5,102 bases of DNA, from positions 1 through 5,102 of the forward strand of contig DVGY01000015.1 of assembly GCA_018712465.1 (NCBI GenBank). The letters are read 5' to 3'. The position numbers and the translations under genes are program-made. Every line of letters begins with the position of its first letter. Position 1 is the first letter of the stretch. The notes beneath the pieces are model-generated. The model was not told where the DNA came from. It saw only the letters and a program-made list of their open reading frames with translations, and made no database searches. The stretch is from Candidatus Egerieicola pullicola. Its GTDB lineage: Bacteria; Bacillota; Clostridia; Oscillospirales; Ruminococcaceae. Of this stretch, positions 1 through 5,102 are shown in pieces.

Positions 1-20
1 TGAGAACCGATCGCTGCCAT
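1..20 (-). CDS. Start of a downstream gene, 5' end only, product unknown
   Basis: An ATG at 20-18 opens a frame reading M-A-A-I-G-S before the window ends, so only six complete codons are visible. What supports a real start is its position. It lies 11 bases after the ribU stop codon. An AAAGGA ribosome binding site overlaps that stop and sits about 7 bases before the ATG. This is the usual geometry of a translationally linked next gene in an operon, so it would be co-transcribed with ribU under the same FMN riboswitch. In related Clostridia I recall a threonylcarbamoyl-adenosine gene (tsaE) near such S-component genes, but six residues cannot show this and I assign no function. Confidence 0.45.
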
Positions 21-31
21 ACAGTTTTCCT

Positions 32-646
32 TTAGCGGAGTTTTCCCCGGAACACCGGTGTCAGGGGTTTGTAGAGGAAGAACACCACAATCCCGCTGAG
101 CAGACCCTTCACCAGAGTAAAGGGAGCGTTAAAGACGCACAGGCACTGGAGCAAATCCCCTGCTCCCGGCCAGATGGCCCGGTACATACCCAGAATCACT
201 TCTTCCGGCATAAAGTTCATGTACATGGGATAGCTGATGAAGTAATTGACAGGAATGCTGACCAGCGCCATAAACACAGCCCCGGCCACAGCCGCCAGCA
301 CGGCTCCAGCGCGGTTTTGCATCTTTTTGTAAATCAGCCCTGCGGGAATCATCATGGCAGCCCCCATGAGGAAGTTACACAGTTCCCCCACTCCGGCAGT
401 GGTGGTGAAGATCAGGTTCACCAAGTTTTTCACCAAGCAGACCACAATCCCTTCCACCGGCCCCAGGGTAAAGGCCGCCAGCAGAGCGGGCAGCTCCGAC
501 AGGTCCATCTTAATAAAGCTGGGCATCAGAGGCACCGGAAAACTGAGGAACATCAGCACGGTGGCCACGGCCGCCAGCATTGCGCAGATGGCAATGTTTC
601 GAACGCTGAAATGATAACTGCGGTGGGGTTGTACATTTGCTAACAT
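32..646 (-). CDS. ribU: Riboflavin ECF transporter S component (RibU-like)
   Basis: This is the membrane substrate-binding subunit of an energy-coupling factor transporter. It is expected to bind riboflavin outside the cell and deliver it with the shared EcfA/EcfA'/EcfT module, whose genes are not here. The 204-residue protein has the usual length and about six hydrophobic segments. The family pattern is clear. An Ala-rich first helix (about 18-34) could supply the AxxxA contact surface for EcfT. A loop/helix follows with K46-M-D-L-S-E-L-P and L-G-P-V-E-G (61-66), then K73-N-L-V-N, then T-T-A-G-V-G-E-L-C-N-F (82-92). Polar residues in later helices (N134, N173, K180) are candidate ligand contacts. 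The ATG at 646 has an AGGAGAAGG ribosome binding site at 651-659. The FMN riboswitch and terminator upstream independently support the riboflavin assignment. The protein is intact, with nothing truncated. Confidence 0.95.
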   Translation of the reverse strand: MLANVQPHRSYHFSVRNIAICAMLAAVATVLMFLSFPVPLMPSFIKMDLSELPALLAAFTLGPVEGIVVCLVKNLVNLIFTTTAGVGELCNFLMGAAMMIPAGLIYKKMQNRAGAVLAAVAGAVFMALVSIPVNYFISYPMYMNFMPEEVILGMYRAIWPGAGDLLQCLCVFNAPFTLVKGLLSGIVVFFLYKPLTPVFRGKLR

Positions 647-700
647 AATACCTTCTCCTTTTGGTCGCTGGGGCAGTCTCGCTGCTGGTTTTGCCCCATG

Positions 701-732
701 AAAAAAGCCTGCCGCCGATTTTTGGCAACAGG
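701..732 (-). terminator. Riboswitch-controlled intrinsic terminator before ribU
   Basis: On the minus strand CCTGTTGCC (732-724) pairs with GGCGGCAGG (716-708). This makes a 9-bp stem with two G-U wobbles and a 7-base loop. One C and then six T (706-701) follow. It lies about 88 bases after the FMN aptamer and 55 bases before the ribU start codon, where an expression platform is expected. The inferred role is to stop transcription when FMN is bound. The hairpin and T-tract are directly visible; the link to ligand state is inferred from the aptamer. Confidence 0.88.
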
Positions 733-819
733 ACTGCTAATGAGAAAAACCGGACCCGATGCACCGCTTCCAGAAACCTTCCTTGGCAGCGATCCCTGAG
801 GATGCGACAGGTGAAACAG

Positions 820-948
820 TTCTTCTTTCATCCGGACTATACCGTTGGTCGGGGAGTTGCACCCCATCGGCCGAGGAAACCTCGGTTCGCGGACTATACC
901 GCCAGTCAAGAATTGCAGCCCGAAGGCCGCTCACTTTGCCCTGAAGAA
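820..948 (-). promoter_or_regulatory. FMN riboswitch (RFN element) aptamer
   Basis: The minus strand matches the FMN aptamer in order. P1 is TTCTTC (948-943) pairing with GAAGAA (825-820). Next come CAGGGCA and GTGA (942-931), then a 6-bp arm with a UUCG loop (930-915). The conserved GGCGGTATAGTCCGCG follows at 903-888. Then come a CCGAGG/CCTCGG hairpin (885-871), a GGGG/CCCC arm (865-851), and ACGGTATAGTCCGGATG (845-829), which closes into P1. The class binds flavin mononucleotide and controls riboflavin synthesis or uptake genes. Here it sits in the ribU leader, upstream of an intrinsic terminator, so the likely action is transcription attenuation at high FMN. All core segments look intact. 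Confidence 0.96.
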
Positions 949-996
949 TTGGGAGAATGGCTGGTTCTTCTCAATCCTTGATTTGGTTGTAGCTAT

Positions 997-1025
997 AGTA
1001 TATGCCAAGAAAAACAATTTGTCAA
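997..1025 (-). promoter_or_regulatory. Sigma-A promoter of the riboswitch-ribU unit
   Basis: The -35 box TTGACA (1025-1020) is a perfect consensus and the -10 box TATACT (1002-997) matches five of six positions. The spacer is exactly 17 bases. A transcription start is predicted near the A at 990, which places the whole aptamer inside a leader of about 344 bases. With so strong a core promoter and no visible operator, control probably rests mainly on the riboswitch. Its -35 lies only about nine bases beyond the T-run of the upstream terminator, so the two units are separated very compactly. Confidence 0.9.
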
Positions 1026-1033
1026 GAGGAAAC

Positions 1034-1067
1034 AAAAAGCGTGCCTCCCTGTCTGGAAAAGGCACGC
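1034..1067 (-). terminator. Intrinsic terminator of the parE-parC unit
   Basis: GCGTGCCT (1067-1060) pairs perfectly with AGGCACGC (1046-1039), giving an 8-bp GC-rich stem. The loop is 13 bases and may be partly closed by CC/GG pairing. The tract TTTTTGTTT follows directly from 1038. It begins 35 bases after the parC stop codon. On the plus strand the hairpin is followed by AAACAG rather than T residues, so it should act only on minus-strand transcripts. Confidence 0.93.
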
Positions 1068-1102
1068 AAACAGCATGGATTCTTTTTTGCCCCACAACGT
1101 CG

Positions 1103-3331
1103 TTAAAACAGAGTGGCCTGGGTGTCCTCTTCCTTCAGCAGAGCCCCGGCGGCAGGAAGGGTCTTGGCGCGGTAACGGTGTTCCTGGCTCAGGCTGCCGG
1201 GAGTGTAGGGCTGCACCGAAGCGATCTTCTGGTTCTTCTTCAAGCTCAGCACCATGATTCCCTGGGTGTCCCGGGTGGTTTTTTCCGGGATCAGGTCAGA
1301 ATGCACCAGCAGTACCCGGCGGCCGGTGGTGGTGATCTGGAACTCCTGCCCTTCCGTGATCTGGAAAGCAGCTTCCAGCCCGAACTTGGCGCAGTAAGCA
1401 TTGGCCAGCTTTTTCCGCTTGGTCTTGGTTTCGTAGGCGGTCAGCGGCACCTTAGATACCCGTCCGTTGTCGAAGAAGAACAGCATATCCCCGGCATAAT
1501 CCTTGGTCACCGCCATAGCCACCACCCGCTCTCCTTCCTCAAAGCCCAAGTCCCCCGCCACATAGTTGCCCATGAGGCTGACCTTGGTATCTGGGAATTC
1601 GTAGGCAAAGGATTTGTACACCTGCTGATGATCGGTAAAGAACAACAGGTGAGCGTCGGCAGTAGACTCAATGTGCTGAAGGATTTCGTCTCCTTCCTTG
1701 AGCTTGTGCTCTCCGCTCATCCGCAACGATTGAGGAGTGACTTTTTTGAAGTACCCTTCCTTAGTCAAGAACAGATGAACGGCGTAATCCGGGTGTTCCT
1801 CCAACTCCCCTTCCGCTTCCTGGGCGTCAAAGAGGAACTGGGTTTTCCGAGGCTGTCCGTATTCCTTGGCCACCTGCTTCAGTTCCTGGATAATAACCCC
1901 CTGGATCTTCTTTTTGCTGGACAGGGTGTCTTCCATTTTGGCAATGTCCTCCCGAAGCTGGTCTACCTCGGCGGTTCGTTTCAGGATATATTCCCGGTTC
2001 AAATGCCGCAGCTTAATCTCCGCCACATACTCCGCCTGAACCTGGTCGATGCCGAAACCGATCATCAGGTTGGGCACCACTTCGGTTTCTTCTTCCGTTT
2101 GACGGACAATGCGAATGGCTTTATCAATGTCCAGCAGGATCAGCTGCAAGCCTTCCAACAGATGGAGTTTTTCCTTTTTCTTGGTGAGCTCAAAGTAGAT
2201 CCGCCGCTTGACGCACTCGGTGCGGAAGGCTACCCATTCCTGCAAAATCTCCCGCACCCCCATGACCTTGGGACTGCCGGCAATCAGAATGTTGAAGTTG
2301 GCGGAAAAGCTGTCCTGGAGAGGGGTGGACTTAAACAGCTTCAGCATGAGTTTGTCCGGGTCGGTACCCCGCTTTAAATCCAAGGTGAGCTTTAAACCGC
2401 TGCGGTCGGTTTCGTCCCGCATATCGGAGATCTCTTTCAGCCGTCCCGCCTTTACCAGATCCACGATCTTATCCATAATGGCCTCCACCGTGGTGGTGGG
2501 GGGAATCTGCAAAATATCAATGCAGTTCGCCGAGGCGTCGTAACGATACTTGGCCCGGATCTTCACGCTTCCCCGTCCGGTGCGGTAAATCTGATCCAAT
2601 GCAGCCTTGTCGTGCACCAGATAGCCGCCTCCTGGAAAATCAGGGCCCAGCAACGTTTGATGCAGGTCGCACTCCGGATCCCGAATCAGGGCAATGGTGG
2701 TGTCGCAGATTTCCTTCAAGTTAAAGGAACAGATATTGCTGGCCATGGAAACGGCGATACCTACATTGAAGTTCACCAGCACCGAAGGGAACCGGGCGGG
2801 GAGCAGAGTAGGCTCGGTGGTGGTATTGTCGTAGTTGGGAACGAAATCCACCGTATCCTTGTCAATGTCCTCAAACAGTTCCTTGCAGATAGGTTCCAGC
2901 TTGGCTTCGGTGTACCGGCTGGCGGCGTAGGCCATGTCCCGGGAAAAAGCCTTGCCGAAATTCCCCTTGCTGTCCACATAGGGATGGAGCAGACTTTCGT
3001 TGCCCCGACTCAGCCGCACCATGGTTTCGTAGATGGCGGCGTCCCCGTGAGGGTTCAGGCGCATCGTCTGGCCCACAATGTTGGCAGACTTGGTGCGCTG
3101 GCCGGTAAGCAGCCCCATTTTGTACATAGTATAGAGAATCTTCCGGTGGCTGGGCTTAAAGCCGTCGATCTCCGGCAGCGCTCGGGAGATGATGACGCTC
3201 ATAGCGTAGGGCATATAGTTTTGTTCGATGGTTTGGGTAATGGGCTGGTCCAGCACACTTCCCGCTCCTTCGATTTCCGCCGTCATAGCGGAGGCCGGTT
3301 TCTTTTCCGGCTGGGATTTTTTTCTTGGCAT
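1103..3331 (-). CDS. parC: Topoisomerase IV subunit A-like protein (ParC/GyrA family)
   Basis: This is the DNA cleavage and religation subunit of a type IIA topoisomerase, which cuts both strands of one duplex and passes another through. It is intact at 742 residues. The breakage-reunion domain spans roughly 28-500. It carries the winged-helix segment (S-R-A-L-P at 49-53, H-R-K at 62-64), N-P-H-G-D (93-97) and the catalytic R139-Y140 in A-S-R-Y-T-E. The domain then runs into a helical stretch at about 375-490. A short C-terminal beta-propeller-like region (about 515-700) has repeats such as L-F-L-T-K-E-G-Y and L-F-F-F-D-N-G-R. A GyrA box (Q-R-R-G-G-K-G type) is missing where it would lie, around 536-546, so DNA wrapping and supercoiling are unlikely and topoisomerase IV is the better name. 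The start at 3331 is chosen for its ribosome binding site. The frame stays open upstream to 3472, but that stretch looks non-coding. Several motif residues are unusual (see findings). It pairs with parE upstream. Confidence 0.93.
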   Translation of the reverse strand: MPRKKSQPEKKPASAMTAEIEGAGSVLDQPITQTIEQNYMPYAMSVIISRALPEIDGFKPSHRKILYTMYKMGLLTGQRTKSANIVGQTMRLNPHGDAAIYETMVRLSRGNESLLHPYVDSKGNFGKAFSRDMAYAASRYTEAKLEPICKELFEDIDKDTVDFVPNYDNTTTEPTLLPARFPSVLVNFNVGIAVSMASNICSFNLKEICDTTIALIRDPECDLHQTLLGPDFPGGGYLVHDKAALDQIYRTGRGSVKIRAKYRYDASANCIDILQIPPTTTVEAIMDKIVDLVKAGRLKEISDMRDETDRSGLKLTLDLKRGTDPDKLMLKLFKSTPLQDSFSANFNILIAGSPKVMGVREILQEWVAFRTECVKRRIYFELTKKKEKLHLLEGLQLILLDIDKAIRIVRQTEEETEVVPNLMIGFGIDQVQAEYVAEIKLRHLNREYILKRTAEVDQLREDIAKMEDTLSSKKKIQGVIIQELKQVAKEYGQPRKTQFLFDAQEAEGELEEHPDYAVHLFLTKEGYFKKVTPQSLRMSGEHKLKEGDEILQHIESTADAHLLFFTDHQQVYKSFAYEFPDTKVSLMGNYVAGDLGFEEGERVVAMAVTKDYAGDMLFFFDNGRVSKVPLTAYETKTKRKKLANAYCAKFGLEAAFQITEGQEFQITTTGRRVLLVHSDLIPEKTTRDTQGIMVLSLKKNQKIASVQPYTPGSLSQEHRYRAKTLPAAGALLKEEDTQATLF

Positions 3332-3338
3332 TCTGGTT

Positions 3339-3344
3339 CTCCCT
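3339..3344 (-). promoter_or_regulatory. Ribosome binding site setting the parC start
   Basis: AGGGAG ends 7 bases before the ATG at 3331-3329. This is what favours that start over the ATG codons further upstream in the same frame, at 3472 and about 3349. Those have no comparable site, and the family homology begins only after about residue 28 of the protein that starts at 3331. Confidence 0.8.
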
Positions 3345-3371
3345 TGCATGAAATTCCACGTATCAAACACA

Positions 3372-3394
3372 CCCCTGCCAGAACACGGCAAGGG
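3372..3394 (-). other. RNA hairpin close to the parC start
   Basis: CCCTTGCC (3394-3387) pairs with GGCAGGGG (3379-3372). The stem is 8 bp with one G-U wobble and the loop is 7 bases. It ends 40 bases before the parC ATG. What follows is TGTGTTTGAT rather than a clean T-run, so a strong intrinsic terminator is not supported. It may instead be a weak attenuator, a processing site or a stability element that sets the ParE:ParC ratio. The pairing is visible; the function is a guess. Confidence 0.5.
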
Positions 3395-3419
3395 AACATC
3401 GCATACCAAACGCAGAACG

Positions 3420-3444
3420 GGACAAAGCTGAAACCAGCCTGTCC
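3420..3444 (-). other. RNA hairpin in the parE-parC spacer
   Basis: GGACA (3444-3440) pairs with TGTCC (3424-3420), and GCTG (3438-3435) pairs with CAGC (3430-3427) around a GTTT loop. A G-U pair bridges the two helices, leaving about 10 bp with one bulged base. No T-run follows. It is the first of two hairpins in this 165-base spacer. I found no credible promoter in the spacer, so parC is most simply read from the parE transcript. The role is unknown. Confidence 0.45.
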
Positions 3445-3496
3445 TGATTGCTGGGATGACCCAATGGTTCATCCATCAGCAAAGGAATTTTGCGTC

Positions 3497-5102
3497 TTAG
3501 GAAATATCCGCCAATTCCAGGTACTCCTGCCCGTGCTGGGCAATAAAGTCCTTCCGTCCTTGGAGGTTATCTCCCAGCATGAGATCAAACATAGCGGCGG
3601 TGCGCTGGGCGTCCTCCGCCTCCACACGGATCAGCCGGCGGGTTGCCGGATTCATGGTGGTCATCCACATCATATCCGGGTCGTTTTCGCCCAAACCTTT
3701 GCTCCGCTGGAGGGTGAATTTTTTCCCTTCCAGCTTTTTCAGCACCTCTGCCTTTTCCTTTTCGGTGTAGGCAAAGTAGGTCTTGTCCTTGGCAGTGATC
3801 TCAAAGAGAGGAGACTCGGCGATATACACATATCCTTCCCGGATCAGAGTGGGGGTAAGCCGGTAAAGCATGGTGAGGATCAGGGTGCGGATCTGGTAGC
3901 CGTCCACGTCGGCATCGGTGCAGATCACCACCTTGCTCCAACGGAGCTTGCTCAGATCAAAGGTGGACAGATCCTTATTTTTGCTGCTCTTCACTTCCAC
4001 CCCGCAGCCCAACACCTTAATCAGATCGGTGATGATCTCGTTTTTAAACACCTTGGCGTAGTCCGCTTTCAGGCAGTTTAAAATCTTGCCCCGTACCGGG
4101 ATCACCGCCTGAAACTCCGCATCCCGGCCCTGTTTGACGGAGCCCAAAGCGGAATCTCCTTCCACAATATACAGTTCCCGCCGGGACAGGTCCTTGCTGC
4201 GGCAGTCCACAAACTTTGCCACCCGATTGGCCATGTCCACCTTGTCGGAAAGGGTCTTTTTCAGATTCAGCCGGGTTTTTTCCGCATTTTCCCGGCTGCG
4301 CTTGTTAATCAACACCTGCTCTACGATTTTGGCCGCTTCCTCCGGCTTTTCCAAAAACCAGACTTCCATTTGGTGCTTTAAAAAGTCGGTCATGGCCTCG
4401 TAGATGAACTTGTTGTTAATGGCCTTTTTGGTTTGGTTTTCGTAGCTGGTTTGGGTGGAGAAGGAGGAACTCACCAGCACCAAACACTCTTCCACGTCGG
4501 CAAAGGTGATTTTGCTTTCATTTTTATTGTACTTGCCGTTTTGCTTGCAGTAACTGTCCAGTTGGCTGACGAAAGCCTGGTGCACTGCCCGGTCCGGGCT
4601 GCCGCCGTGCTCCAACCAGGAGGAGTTGTGATAGTATTCCAGCAGCTTTACCCGGTTGGAAAAGGCCACCGCCACACTGAGTTTTACCCGGTAATCCTTC
4701 TTGTCCTCCCGGTCCCGGCCGGTGCGCTCGGTTTCCCAATACTGCACCCCCGTTAAGCCCTGGTCCCCCAGCACCTCCTTGACGTAGTCGGTGATGCCGT
4801 CCTGATAGAGGAAATCCTGGCTGGTAAAGCCTTCCGGTGTTTCCACCTTTAAGGTAAACACCAAGCCCTTGTTGACAATGGCCTGGCGGCGGAGCACATC
4901 CTGGTAATATTCCAAGGGGATGTCGATGTCGGTGAATACCTCCAGATCCGGCCGCCAATGGATTCGGCTGCCGGTGGACTTGTAGCGGTAGGGCTGCTTT
5001 TCAAAGGAGACATTTTCCCCTTTTTCAAACCGAAGGGTGTACTTCTGTTTGTCCCGGTGGATCTCCACTTCCATATATTCACTGGAGTACTGGGTGGCGC
5101 AG
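3497..5102 (-). CDS. parE: Topoisomerase IV subunit B-like protein (ParE/GyrB family), N-terminus outside the window
   Basis: This is the ATPase and TOPRIM subunit that powers strand passage with ParC. About 535 codons are visible. The frame stays open to the window edge, and the residues before the Met at 5074 (C-A-T-Q-Y-S-S-E-Y) align with the family segment that follows the G-V-G ATP-binding motif. That Met is therefore internal, and roughly the first 120 residues are missing. Counting from the Met, the order is as follows. T-G-S-R-I-H-W-R-P-D (34-43) belongs to the ATPase domain. The transducer carries the Q-T-K loop (214-216) that reaches the ATP gamma-phosphate. The TOPRIM domain has E305-G-D-S, P-V-R-G-K-I-L (326-332) and the metal-binding D387-A-D389-V-D391-G. 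K-G-L-G-E (459-463) follows, and the C-terminus is a normal L-G-D-N...R-K-D-F-I type. Several motif positions depart from consensus. The stop lies 165 bases before parC. Confidence 0.95.
   Translation of the reverse strand, partial: CATQYSSEYMEVEIHRDKQKYTLRFEKGENVSFEKQPYRYKSTGSRIHWRPDLEVFTDIDIPLEYYQDVLRRQAIVNKGLVFTLKVETPEGFTSQDFLYQDGITDYVKEVLGDQGLTGVQYWETERTGRDREDKKDYRVKLSVAVAFSNRVKLLEYYHNSSWLEHGGSPDRAVHQAFVSQLDSYCKQNGKYNKNESKITFADVEECLVLVSSSFSTQTSYENQTKKAINNKFIYEAMTDFLKHQMEVWFLEKPEEAAKIVEQVLINKRSRENAEKTRLNLKKTLSDKVDMANRVAKFVDCRSKDLSRRELYIVEGDSALGSVKQGRDAEFQAVIPVRGKILNCLKADYAKVFKNEIITDLIKVLGCGVEVKSSKNKDLSTFDLSKLRWSKVVICTDADVDGYQIRTLILTMLYRLTPTLIREGYVYIAESPLFEITAKDKTYFAYTEKEKAEVLKKLEGKKFTLQRSKGLGENDPDMMWMTTMNPATRRLIRVEAEDAQRTAAMFDLMLGDNLQGRKDFIAQHGQEYLELADIS

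Noticed and set aside
510..990. Several overlapping short open frames in and around the ribU leader on both strands
   Set aside because: They overlap ribU, the aptamer or the terminator, lack ribosome binding sites, and show no protein-like composition.
845..2377. Plus-strand open frame of 510 codons opposite parC
   Set aside because: It lies antisense to a gene with clear catalytic motifs, runs through the parC terminator, the ribU promoter and the riboswitch region, and its translation shows no recognisable family. It is a by-product of parC codon bias.
3360..3440. Possible promoter for parC in the spacer (TATGCG or TTTGAT as -10)
   Set aside because: Neither has a -35 resembling TTGACA at 16-18 bases. 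They are weak by comparison with the promoter at 997-1025.
3332..3472. N-terminal extension of parC to an ATG at 3472
   Set aside because: The extension has no ribosome binding site, an unusual Trp/Cys-rich composition, and covers the two spacer hairpins. The ATG at 3331 has a well-placed AGGGAG.
2612..4081. Plus-strand open frame of 489 codons opposite parC and parE
   Set aside because: It spans two convincing minus-strand genes and their spacer. The translation is rich in His, Gly and Gln with no domain pattern, as expected of an antisense shadow.
5072..5074. ATG at 5074 as the true start of the ParE-like protein
   Set aside because: The frame continues upstream with residues that align to the family, and starting here would remove the ATP-binding core. 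The gene is cut by the window edge.

Overview
The window looks like a chromosomal stretch of a Clostridia-type Firmicute, probably near the Oscillospirales. That is an inference from three things: a divergent second type IIA topoisomerase pair, a RibU-type ECF substrate-binding protein under an FMN riboswitch, and strong AGGAG-type ribosome binding sites. Every gene reads on the minus strand, so transcription runs from high to low coordinates. Coding density is high, and I see no mobile element, CRISPR array, tRNA or rRNA.

Layout in transcription order. At 5102-3497 is the C-terminal part of a ParE/GyrB-type topoisomerase ATPase subunit. Its N-terminal ATPase core lies beyond the window edge. 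A 165-base spacer (3496-3332) follows, with two clear RNA hairpins and no good promoter. At 3331-1103 is the partner ParC/GyrA-type cleavage subunit, complete at 742 residues. It lacks a recognisable GyrA box, so the pair is best called topoisomerase IV-like rather than gyrase. An intrinsic terminator at 1067-1034 closes this unit.

A few bases after that terminator a new unit begins. A near-consensus sigma-A promoter has its -35 at 1025-1020 and its -10 at 1002-997. It drives a leader of about 344 bases holding an FMN riboswitch aptamer (948-820) and an intrinsic terminator (732-701). The leader leads into ribU (646-32), the riboflavin-binding S component of an ECF transporter. A further gene appears to start at base 20 after a good ribosome binding site and runs off the window.

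The two units look functionally unrelated. One handles DNA topology and chromosome decatenation. The other is a feedback loop in which high FMN should stop transcription before the riboflavin uptake gene. I found no convincing new biological system. The points most worth a second look are the non-canonical residues in otherwise invariant topoisomerase motifs (including the quinolone-contact serine), the structured parE-parC spacer, and the switching mechanism of the riboswitch leader.
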